Source: Nereocystis luetkeana (Eukaryota > Sar > Phaeophyceae > Laminariales > Laminariaceae). From it: a stretch of DNA of 64,000 nt. The DNA lies in contig JARUPZ010000013.1 of assembly GCA_031213475.1 (NCBI GenBank), positions 6,428,739 through 6,492,738 on the forward strand. The letters are read 5' to 3'. This document shows, piece after piece, positions 12,801 to 24,934 of the stretch (its first letter is position 1; every line of letters begins with the position of its first letter). A program made the translations under genes and the position numbers. Below the pieces are notes generated by a model. The model was given only the letters and a program-made list of their open reading frames with translations. It ran no database searches and was not told where the DNA came from.

Positions 12801-15800
12801 TCCTAGTGGCCACATAAAACAACGTTGGGGAGCAACAAGGCCAGGAGGCGGAATCAATCGATTTCGACAATGTCATTACGTGAGCAGAACAGCACTCGAA
12901 ACGCCCAATGCCGCAGTTAGGGTCTGACACTACTAAAAACACACATGCACCAACCACGGGGAGGGCGCCGCATGCCTCACCGAAGCCACGAAAGCTCAGT
13001 CCACATGTTGCTGCTGCTGTGCTATCTTTTCCCTAGCCTCACCTCGAGTCTCCATATCTCCAACTTTGAAGCAGCAATATGCTCCCGCAGGGTTTTGACA
13101 GAGGCATGCAATTCTTCTTCCCTGCGCTTGCTTGCCAAAACTTCCAGTTCCAACCTACCCACTGCAATTTGCAGAGACTCGACGCGGCGCTAGAAAGGGC
13201 CGGAAACGTTATGAACGGACGGGCATGGCACGTGTTGGGGCATGTACACAAATGGGGAACAACATATTTGACGATATTCCAGAAGTGTTTCAATGGTGAA
13301 CAATACAGAACCTGGTACACACAAAATATATCCAAAACACTACCAGGTAAGCGTTTGAAACATTCACCGATGACATGGACCCGGGCGCATATGTTATGAC
13401 AAGTGCATTTTCCCCGTGGACTGCTAAGGGGTACGTGTGCCCGTAGCATGTAAATATAGCGCATTCGCTTGCCCAGTTGGCCTCCCCCAGCACGAACTAA
13501 GGCATACCTCACCTGCTGACGAGCGAGGCTAGCTTGAAACATTGCCTGTTCTGCTTGTTGGACGCCTTCGTAGCTTATTCGTTGCTGCTTCAAGGCCCCG
13601 ACCTCATTGTTGAGACGCTCCCTAGATGGTCCAAAAATGTTACGGGTTGACAAATTGTAAGTGCGCGAACGCCACGTCTGAAACGGCTGTAACGCTACGA
13701 CTGAAACATGAACGTACAGGGGAACCACTGCAAGCATTTTCCTCCACGTAGATGTCCTTGTCTTGCGAGCGATGACAGCGCCCGATTACTCAGAAATCAG
13801 GGCCAATGTGTTAACACTCGATACACTGCCGGAGCACTTCCTCTACGGAAGAAGGCAAACTCGTGGACCCGCGACAGCGTGTTATAGTATTTTTCAAGCA
13901 CCTATCATTCGTTACCGCTGCCAGCTGGAGTCTCAGTTCTTTGACTTCGTCAACAAGAGTATCCGAAACTTCGTTCGAAGAGCCTCCCTCAGCAGCAGAG
14001 CAAAGCCGGTCAAGGTTGACTTTGAGCCGAGCGATCTCCAATCTCAGCTGTTCCTCTGTTGCAGCGCTGCGTGCTTTCTCATCGAAGGCGGTCGTGAGAG
14101 AGCCATCCAATGCTGCGTTTTTTATTTGGCTTTCGTGCAACGCTAGCTGTGCCGCCTGTAGCTCGTTACGGACATCTGCTTCGAGCTCTTTGGACGCTTT
14201 GAGTTCGCCTGCGTAACGTGCCACCTCCTCGGCCTGGAGATTCGCGCTGAAATCGTCGGTATCGTGCCGTCTGACAGATCCGTCTTTTTGCTCTTTTTCC
14301 ACTTCCACACAGCCTGGCGTGAGCTTGTCTCCCGTCTTTCCCGCATCCAGAAGCGCCATGTGAGAAGCTCCGCCGCCGTATCCAGCCTGTTGTCAACATA
14401 GACACCCGAGAACGATACTGCCGGGAATCAGGACTGCAAACATCCTATCGGAGATAGAACACTGAAACGGACTCATGATATAGCTACCCCTACCCGCATT
14501 CACCTACCTGTCCCACTACCGCACCATCCAGCATTCACGGAAATTTTCCAGCCACGTCCTCTCGCGTCTCGAGGGCAAAGGGGTGTTCATCCTACGGAAG
14601 CTGGCGCTGCGCTGAAGTAAATGCGGAATGCAGACCATACCTGAATCAACTGTGGAATCTTAACTGCGCCTTCTATTGATAGTGTCAATGGCGGGTGCTC
14701 ACTTGCTTTACCAGGTGAACATTTTCCAGCTCAAGACCAGCAAGCTTTTCTTGAATATTCACCAGTGCAGCCGCCGACTCCTTTGCATCCTGAGCGAGGG
14801 GTAGTGAGGCGCACGCGTCAGGCACCAATAGTAGTACAGTATACCAGTAGTTATTTGTACATGTTGTGATCCTTTGCTTGTGGCTTCTACCTTATTAGCG
14901 TGGAAATCATCATAGGACGTACGCTGGCTATCGCACCGATAGAACTGAAAATCAAACGTACACCAGTCGGGCAATACGTTTGCCTGGCGTGCGACGTGTG
15001 GCGTGTGCCCCACGATAACACAACCGTCAGTCACCTGTTCGGCGAGGGTTTTGGCTTGATGGATCGCTAACAACTTGATGTCGGCCTCCTCTAGCTCTCT
15101 CTTCAAACCGGCCATCTCCTTTAGCTCCGGATTTGGTGCCTCGGCCAGGCACGTGGGCATGCACGCGTCGCCACGTTGATCGCTTACTCTTGAAACCTGG
15201 CTCCTAAGGTTTTCGTTTTCACGCACTAGGAGTGCAAGTTCGTCCTCCAAGAGGGCTACTTTTGCAACGGTACCGCTGTCTCCGATATCAGGCCCATGCG
15301 TCGTCTGGCTGAAGCCGTCCTTAGCTTGTACGTCGAGCGTTTTAGTCCTACTCTTCGCTTTCTTGAGCTGCCCTTCGAGCTCAGCAACATGCTTGCGCTC
15401 GTCCTCCAGATCCGCCGCCACTCGCATCAGCTCTATTCTCAGCTTTTTATCTTCTTGAAGAACTTCTGCCTCCGCCACCTTGCGTGCTGCTTGCTGGTCC
15501 TCTTCAAACGACCTCTTTCCGTCCACGACCCGCCGCCTCAAGCCGGTTAGGGTCGACTCTAGATCGTACAACTCGGCTTTTGTCGCCTCTTTGGCTTCTT
15601 CGGTCTCAGCTACAGCTTGTTTCAGCTGCGCTTTGGCGTCCTTGAGAATGCCTTCCAGTTTGGTGATCTCATGAGAGTGACTTGCCCGCGTTCGCTCCAT
15701 CTCGCTTTTCAAGGAGGCCCGAGCTCCCTCCTCCTCGGCCTCTGCAGTCGCTGCCCACTGCCGCTTTTTTGAGGTGATATGCCTACGATGGCCGTCCTCG

Positions 15801-18800
15801 AGTTGATCTGGGGAGCGAGAGTACGATAAGGTTGGGACTATGACGAACGCGCGGGCAAGTATACGTCCTTTTACCACAGACGTCAAAAACTGAAAACCTG
15901 CACGTTTACTGCAGTCAGCACTCATGCGTAGTGATGATTAAAAACCCTGTGCAAGGCCTGGAAGCGCAAAACATGCGGATTGAAGCTTGTGGAGTACTGA
16001 AATATAAATCTACAATAGAGTACTCGGGTACACGTGACATCTATCTTTACAATATTACGCCTGCTCCTAAAAGCTCTTGTCTGCCGGGGCCCTACCCTTG
16101 GCATCGTTGTGGGCTTGCTCTAGCCTGTCCAGTTCCCGACCATGTTTCGTGAGCAGATCCTGCCCAAACAAAGAAGCGCACAAGTAGTGAACATATTGAG
16201 CTCATTGAGTTCATGCCTAAGTTTCGTCGTCAGCACTTGTGTACTTCATTTCATTTCACCATGACATCAGCCGTGGGATCTACAGTGGCCACAACATTAT
16301 CTGAGCGAAGCTGTTTGCCCGTCAACATTACAGCATATCATGGCGTCCAGAGCGGCCCAGACCCGTCGCGGCGTATTCCTTGGAAGTTCGAATACATCCC
16401 ACCATCCGTAGCCCTCACATTTTGTGCAGCTTATTGTACCATTACCATTCATTTCATGGGTATGCCAGAGTGCTTTCCTTGCAGAAGAAAGTCACGAGGT
16501 GATTTCGGCTACAAAGTGAATGTGCGATCTATACAACGGAACGTGCCGAGCCTATCGGTCGGCGACAAACGGGGAGGGCCCGCGATTCGACTTCACGGTT
16601 TGATGCTTTCCCTTCTTGGCGTTGACTTCGCGAAATTCGTCCCAAGTTTCACGTAGGATCAAATATCAAGCACGGGTAACACCCAAATCGAAAACGACGA
16701 GATTGTCCACAGGACGGTGCGATTTGTCTTTCTGTCTTATGTTCCACGGATTTATGTGTGACCCATGCCGTCGGTTCTCCTGATTCCTTGCCACCCAGAC
16801 AACTAAGTGAATCGTAATAGCTATAAGCAGTAGGCATGCTAGAACAAGAGCGGCCACACCAGTACAACAACCGCGTCATATCTTTAACCTCGGCGAATGG
16901 GACAACGGCCGCAGCATTGATCCTTCTGCAGCTGTCGAGACAAAAACGTTAACCTTGCACTCAAAATATGGCAATATTAGTGCCATGTAGAATATTTACA
17001 TGTTTCTCTACGGTATTTCAGGTTTCCGATGCAGATATTATGCTCACCTTTAGTGCCGTCGCGTGGTCTGCTTTTGTACTGCTAGTGATTGAATCGATGC
17101 GATGCTTCAGAATGTCAGTATCTCCTTCACGCAGTTGAGCTTTGCTGTCGGAGAGCTTCGTGACGCGGTCCCCGACTTTGTCATCCTCGGATATCTGGTT
17201 GGCATCATCGCTTTCCGCTGACACTGACAGATGTTGGGAAAGCCTGTGCCCCACCAAGTTGTTCGGCTGCGTTCGTGGAGGCGGCCTGTCTGAAAGGAGC
17301 TTTGTATCCTCGGATCGAGGGGGCGAGTACGTCGTCGCTTGGCCTTCCACCTTGTCGCCACCTTGAAGCGACTTCCGGTTAATACCTGGCAAGGGCTTAC
17401 GGTCGAAAATCGACGACGCTGGTGATGGCACGGCCTGAACTGATTCTGGAGATGGGTGATGCATGGCGGGCTTGCGTGTGGGTCTGCCTTTTTTCTTTTT
17501 GTCTCTCCCCAGAAGCTGGTTGACATCTTTCTTCGCCTGTTGAACAAAGAATGGGCACGACATGAAGGCGGATGCGAGGCAACTTAACAAGAGGGTTGAC
17601 ACAAGTTAGGGCGACCATAACCTCAGCCTTATATCTGTAGCCACTCTAGTATCGGACCTAGACAAGAACCCCCCTACCTGTCGTATGTCACCCGCACTTA
17701 CTGTACTGTGTAGAGAAAATGATTAAATGCACCCGCCCGGATCTGAGGAGCTGACTCTGGGGTCACCTGGTTACCACCTGCTGTGAATCATGACTTGCAA
17801 CCACTCGGCTCAGGGGAGCTGACTCCCGAGCCACATGATCACCTGCTGTTTCGATTTGTCGTGTTTGGCCTTGTCCTTGGTCAACTTCTTCTTCTTCTCC
17901 TCTTCATACAGTTTGCGGTAGTACTCATCACAGGGGTGGTCCCACGTGCTCTCACCTGAGCATTCGAGCGAATAGGTACTCTTCGTTAATTTTCCTGCGA
18001 CTCGGGAACCTACCCTGGTTTCGTGCTGGCTTGAAGACTTTGGGGCGGTGGGGTAGCTTGCGAAAGTCGAAAGTTACTTACACGCCATGCTTCCTGCACA
18101 AATAAATCCCCACACACATGCCCGAACGATTCGTTCACATAATCGAGGCTCAAGAAGTGCTGGGTTGGGGGAGCTCGGACAGCTCTTTGGAATCATGCAT
18201 GATAAGCCTGTGTAACCTTGGTGCTCTGACGGAAATTACCTTCAGGCGCGCTTCTACAGTAATTGGCACATTCACTTGTCCCCCCTTATTTGACGCCAGC
18301 TGTCAGGCACGTTGCGGGCACTGCACTTGACCTTCTCGCGTCTCGTCTTGCCAGCCACGTCGGAGACACATGTAGTTACTTGTGATACTGTGACTTTCTG
18401 CAGAACTTACGTATACCTCGATGGGACTCAGAAAAGAAAGCAATACCCCTCAGAAAACCAAGCAATGCTTCATTCTACTCAGCCTGGTCGGTCTCTCTCG
18501 CGCATGACAATAACAAGTACTACCCGTAGATGAAGAAAAACAGCTGGTGCTTTATCAACCTCCTGGTATTGACAGTAGAGCACCGAAGCGACGACGTACG
18601 ACATCACAAGCAAGCAGTCTTCGCTGAGTCCCTACAAAGTACCTACAAAAATATATGCGTGATATGTAAAATGCAGCAAGGCCATAGTTCATAATTACTT
18701 TGTATTAATAGTATATGACGATGATTTTGGGCAACTCTGCGGGAACGTAGACGGTTTTCTTCGAAACAGCAGTTCAAGATAGATGACGATGGTCTTCGTA

Positions 18801-21800
18801 GCGTTGCAGAGAAACTCTCAGCAGCAAGTCTATGCCGTACGAGTACGTGCGAGTAGAAGCTCGGAACCCAGCCGTAAACTTTCACGCGCACTCGATGAAC
18901 GACAGCTCTACCGAAGGGTCAAACACGTCGAGGGCTCCGAAGTGTCAACGGAGGGTCCGCATGTGGCAGTGTGGCGGACGTACTAGTCCAGAATCTCGGC
19001 GAGAGCCGCTGTTAGGCGTGCTCGTGAGCTTTGCTCAGAAGAAATGTAAGTATCAAGATGTATCAAGATGTATCAAGTTCAAGATGTATCAAGATGTATC
19101 AAGTTCAAGATGTATCAAGATGTATCAAGTTCAAGATGTATCAAGATGTATCAAGTTCAAGATGTATCAAGATGTATCAAGTTCAAGATGTATCAAGATG
19201 TATCAAGATGTATCAAGATGTGTCAAGGTGGCTCTCTCTGGGCCAAGATGAAGAACACAAAATAATAACCCCAACCCTGACCCCAAACCGCAGCCAAAAC
19301 GAGCCAGAACTCGCCATGAACGGGCTGCGCCGCGTTTGCATCGAACCAGGAAATTTCTCAGTTGCGGACGACGATTCCGAAGTGCAGACCACGGTGGCCA
19401 TTTTTCAAGTCAAAAACATCCCTAAAGATCCCTTCTCCCAGACTGCTAAACCTACTCATAAAATATCAGGCAGAGCTAAGAAGATTGGTTGTGAGCTTGG
19501 TGGGAGCAACAACCAACTACGATCTCGGTTCTACGGCTAGATGCACCCTACTACGGGTAATTGTACTGAGCGAACCGCATCAGTGTACCTTGCTGATTGC
19601 TCACGGAGGTTGATCACCTATGTACCCCGTGTTGTTGCGTTTCTATTGCTCCGACGACCGACGACCGACTACGTACCAAGAGTATTTTCTCGGAAAATTC
19701 CAATTACGCCGCACGCTGATGGCTATCCTTATGTTGGATACCAGGTACCTTTGTGTAGTGTTACTCTAATACCAAGCACAATTAACGCATACATGCCTAA
19801 GTATATACCCCTATTTCAATAGTATTCCATGCTACTGAATATTGTGAAGAAAGCTATAATAGGCTGCTTGGTACACCTAAACTGACGACACCACTGCTGT
19901 TACCGATCAGCGACTCGGTAGGCTACTGGTTTTCTTGTAGCAAAGTACTCGGAGGCCAGAACGCCACGACCACGTAGGCGATATTTAACTCAAGATTTGT
20001 GCGGGGACATTTATGAATATAATTACAGTGTAAGCCCTCGAATAAGAAATAACCCAACAAGAACAGAATACTCATTAATTACAGTGTAAGCCCTCGAATA
20101 AGAAATAACCCAACAAGAACAGAATACTCACTTTTGGGGGGATGGTAAGGAATTTGCATAAATAAAACATGGCGAGCGTTGCACTGAATCCTATTGGTAT
20201 ACACTAGCCACACTAGCCCAAGTCCAAGGGTGCTCAAGCTTTGGGCCGCAATAAGGTTTCAAGCATTCCTCGTATTACGTAGGTGTTTCTTATTGGCAGG
20301 CCCATACTGCAGTCAAGAAAAAATCACCGGATGTCAGCCCTTGCGTTTTGGGTTGCGGTTCGGGTCTTAGTTACAGTAGGGTTGTTAGTAGTGGTGTAGG
20401 TGCCGGGCTTCGGTCTGTGAGAGCTGCAGCGACGGGGTTAGACGTGAGAGTCTTTTGGTAGGCGATACATCTTCGTAGGGTTAGAGTTTGTTCATCACGA
20501 GAGGCGCTGCTGCACGGGTTCGCTGTCGTTGCGCGCAGGTCTGTGGGAGTTGGCTGACGCGCTGGAGAGGACGCACATGGCGGGAATACGCGAAACGCAA
20601 GGCCTAAAACCCGGGGATGGCGCCCAAATATTCCCGTAGTCGCGATTTAAACCTCACCTACATACTCGTAACTACAATCAACTCCCCTACATCCGGGTGA
20701 GGTGAAATGCTGAGTTTAACTTCACAAATCTCCACCCCTGCTCTCCAACAGGGGGCCAGTATCATATCATACATCACACGGTACCTGGCATCTGGTATAC
20801 CTTTTGGCTGATATGATATAAATAGCACACATGCTTATTCACCTGGTTTGTTCTTCACACATCACAACCCCGATGCGGAGCAAGAAAGGGTGGGAAACGA
20901 CGATATTTCAGAGACGAGAGGAACGAACAACCGGCAAGCTACGTAGACCAGGTATATGACAACACAACTGTTTTGCAGCCATGTCGTCGGCATTCGTCGT
21001 TGTTGGCGTTTGGAGTCTAGCACGAAGCAATGGCACTGCAACTGCTGTCCATCGGACTTCAATCACGATGCATGCAGTGCGATAAATTCATAAATTCAAG
21101 CATCAAATACGTGTACACTATGCACCGCTGCCGAGACAATCGCACCCGTTTGCCAAATGTCAGTCAATCTCCTGCATTAAATTTTAGGGATCGCTACTGG
21201 GCTGGCGGTACACCGGTCTCGGCAGTTTATCTCCGCTGGGGGAGACGCCAGGATTCCAGGATAGACAATTTACGTGTGTACATCTCACGAAAACGCCTCA
21301 TAATACAACGAAGACCCATCGCACGTGCGCATCATAGAGAAAATAAAAGAACAAACAGTACAGCGGTGTTCCGTACACGCCTGCGTCAAGTTAGGGCGTG
21401 TCTTAACTCCCATCAAAGAGCATGGGAACAAGCGGAACGGAACGAGGCTGTTCGTGGTCATTCGTTCCGTTATCTAAAAAAACGTGTTTGGGTCCATGCA
21501 GAAACCTGGGCCTCGCCAGCCGAACAGCGAATCGGCACGAACGGTATCTTTTGAACATGCCAAAGCAAATTAGTGCCCACATCCATCTTTGGTGGTGTCC
21601 ATCTACATCAAACAATCTGCTACTTGTTCCCGTTCGGTCCGGCCGTTCGGTCCTCCCAAACAAGAAAAAGGGGTGCAGCACTTCTTCTTTCTCTTCCTAG
21701 ATAAACTGTTTTTCTCGCGCTGCGCTGAATATATTCGTTTCCCACAACCAATCAACACCAATTCATGCGGCAAATAATATTCCATTCGGTTCGTTCCAAT

Positions 21801-24800
21801 GCTCTCTGGGGGGGGGTTAACCCTTTTAGAACCGCAGTCCCGTTTTGGGGACAAAACACTCAAATTCTAAGTAAGTTGTCCCCAAAACGGGACTGCGGTC
21901 CAAAAAGGGTTGAGACACACCCTTATATTTGGCTCGCATTTCTCGACATTTTCTTTTTCTTTTTTCGACTTTTTCCTTGGGTCAATCCACCATCCCAGAA
22001 CAACTAATTCCCATTGCCTAGACACGTGCCAAAAGCAGACATTTTTTGGTATGAAGCCAAATCGCGAATAAAGGTGCCCCCGGCAAGGCGCCTCCAGCGG
22101 GACCCCCCAGGGGCGCCTCCGGCCCAAACTGCTGGTCGGATCCAGGTTCCTGGCTGCTCCTGATGCAGTCAGGAATCCTTCTCCTTTCTAGAGCTATAGT
22201 ACCAGTGCCTACGTAAAGACCTATGCCAATGGGACAGCGAAGTTTCAATAAAAAGTTTGAATTTCAAAGATACCCACCAATTTTTTTCAGAACACGCTTC
22301 CTATGGGCCACGAAAAAAAAACAAAAAGTTCCCAAGACCTATGCCAATGGGACAGCGAAGTTTCAATAAAAAGTTTGAATTTCAAAGATACCCGCCAAAA
22401 AATTCAGAACACGCTTCCTATGGGCCACGTAAAAAAAAAAAAAAGTTCCTAAGACCTATGCCAATGGTACAGCGAAGTTGCAATAAAAAGTTTGAATTTC
22501 AAAGATACCCGCCAAAAAATTTCAGAACACGCTTCCTATGGGCCACCTAAAAAAAAAAAAGTTCCCAACTTTTGGAAAAGCCCGAAAAAAGCAAATCTGG
22601 GGCCGATATTGGGCCAACATCGGCTTGAGAAAAACTCAGGCCGATCTTTGGTTCGAAGCGGCGAGATTCCGAGTCCTCGACGGACATCGATCAACAAAAC
22701 CAACGATTGCGTCACGAATTCTGAACGGAGTGCGCTCGTTAGGGGCTCCGACCCACCCTAGGGTCACCGTCTTCACACCATGGCCGGTGTCATGTGGAGG
22801 GAGCTGACCAGGCGTGTGATAAAAAAACATTTGGCCGCTGGTTTGCACAAAACAGAAGACAAAACTGCTCCATCCGTCTCGAATGGCAAAAAATAGTCTT
22901 TTTTTCAGGTTTGGGAGGATACCGTACGACGCCGCCGGCAAGCTCTCGCGCCCTAGACCATGGATCCGCCTGATATCTTCGAGGCCGTCATCTATACTCG
23001 TTGGGCTTGCCAGATACCGAGTGGGTTGGCCGTGGGCTGAGTCTATGTCGAGATCGAGGGTCGATCGTCGCACGAGCTGGTTTCGATCACCGTGTTGACA
23101 ATTTGCGACCAGAAAAACACAAATTGCGCCGCCTGCAGCTGTTGGGGAAAAAAAAAGAAAAAATCAAACATTTTTCTCTTTTTTCCCCACAGCGGCGGTA
23201 CGAGAAAATTTTCGGCTGTTTTTTTAAAGCCATATATTTGAAAAAAAAAAATCAACTTCGCGTTTCCATTGGCATAGGTCTAACTTTTGGAAAAGCCCGA
23301 AAAAAGCAAATCTGGGGCCGATATTGGGCCAACATCGGCTTGAGAAAAACTCAGGCCGATCTTTGGTTCGAAGCGGCGAGATTCCGAGTCCTCGACAGAC
23401 ATCGATCAACAAAACCAGCGATTGCGTCATGAATTCTGAACGGAGTACGCTCGTTAGGGGCTCCGACCCACCCTAGGGTCACCGTCTTCACACCATGGCC
23501 GGTGTCATGTGGCGGGAGCTGACCAGGCGCATGATAAAAAAACATTTGGCCGCTGGTTTGCACAAAACAGAAGACAAAACTTCTCCATCCGGCTCGAACG
23601 GCAAAACATATACCAGGTACTTTTTTTCAGGTTTGGGAGGATACCGTAGGACGCCGCCGGCAAGCTCTCGCGCCCTAGATCATGGATCCACCTGATATCT
23701 TCGAGGCCGTCATCTATATTCGTTGGCCTAGCCAGATACCGAGCGGGTTGGCCGTGGGCTGAGTCTATGTCGAGATCGAGCGTTGACCGTCGCACCAGCT
23801 GGTTTCGATGACCGTGTTGACAATTTGCAACCAGAAAAACACAAATTGCGCCGTCGGCAGCCGTTGGGGAAAAAAAAAGAAATAAATCAAACATTTTTCT
23901 CTTTTTTTCCCACAGCGGCGGTACGCGAAATTTTTCGGCTGTTTTTTTAAAGCAATATAGGGTTTCCCCGTAAAAAAACAAAGTCGATGAGATCGTCGTC
24001 TCGCCAAAAGAAAGTCGTGTAGAGGTTACGCCGCTAAATTATACGTAAAATTTCAAAAACCTAGAAATTTTACCACGACGAAAAAATCTGACGAGAGGTA
24101 CTTCTACGGCATATTTTTTTTCGTCGTGAGGATGAAGCTGCGAACAGACCGCAGCCAGGCCATCCCCATCTCCCAGCCTTGGCATCCCTCATCTCTTGCG
24201 CTGTAAGCAATCCACAGCAGCAGCAGTGTACCACGACGACAATACCGCTTCAACGTGTGGCCGGCCGGCACCGCGGGAGATAGATACTGCTTTCTGTTTG
24301 TGTGAAACCCATCTACAGCTCTGCGCTGATCGCATGTTGAGTTTCTTGTCGACGAGGGGAAACATGTCCTCGGATGCACGCAGCAAGGGGCATGCAACCA
24401 CACCAACAGCGAGCGCAAAAGGCATTCCCTTTGCACTGGCACCCCGCCGAGCCGAGACCATCGCCAAGGCTGTGGAGAGCCGCAGCATGCCGGACTGGGG
24501 GTCGAGGGGGGTGGCGTTGGCCCTGTGAGGGCGACCAGGAGCAACAGCTCTCCAGTGCGTCTGGATGATAGCTTTGGCTCGCTGGGTCGCTCACCGGAGT
24601 TGGAATTTGTGGGCACGAGAGGTGGGGGAGCTGCTGCTGTGGTTGGAGGTTCGAGCGGGGTGGAGGAGGCAGATGAAAAGGACGAGGATGATGAGCAGGG
24701 GGGGAATAACGCAGGCGGCGGTACCGCAGCAGGCTGTGCTTGAGGTTGTATGTAGCGGGTCATTCGGAGCATATATATGGCGTTCGTACGAGTATGATGT

Positions 24801-24888
24801 ACGAAGAAGCAGGACGGAGGATCGCTCCATATGATTTTGGGTTTTTGAAGCTTGCTGTCCAGATACGAGTGCTTTATACCACTATAGC

Positions 24889-24934
<46 letters not shown>

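Noticed and set aside
16213..16656. 147-codon plus-strand ORF inside a CEP164 intron
   Set aside because: No domain, opposite strand, and a composition like other intronic chance ORFs.
18082..18093. 12-bp micro-exon (GAAGCATGGCGT) with good splice sites, first taken as the start of the WW domain
   Set aside because: The true first half of the WW domain is in exon 25686-25848, which joins exon 17843-17955 exactly in phase.
19031..19540. 169-codon plus-strand ORF
   Set aside because: Its first half is translation of the 26-bp tandem array.
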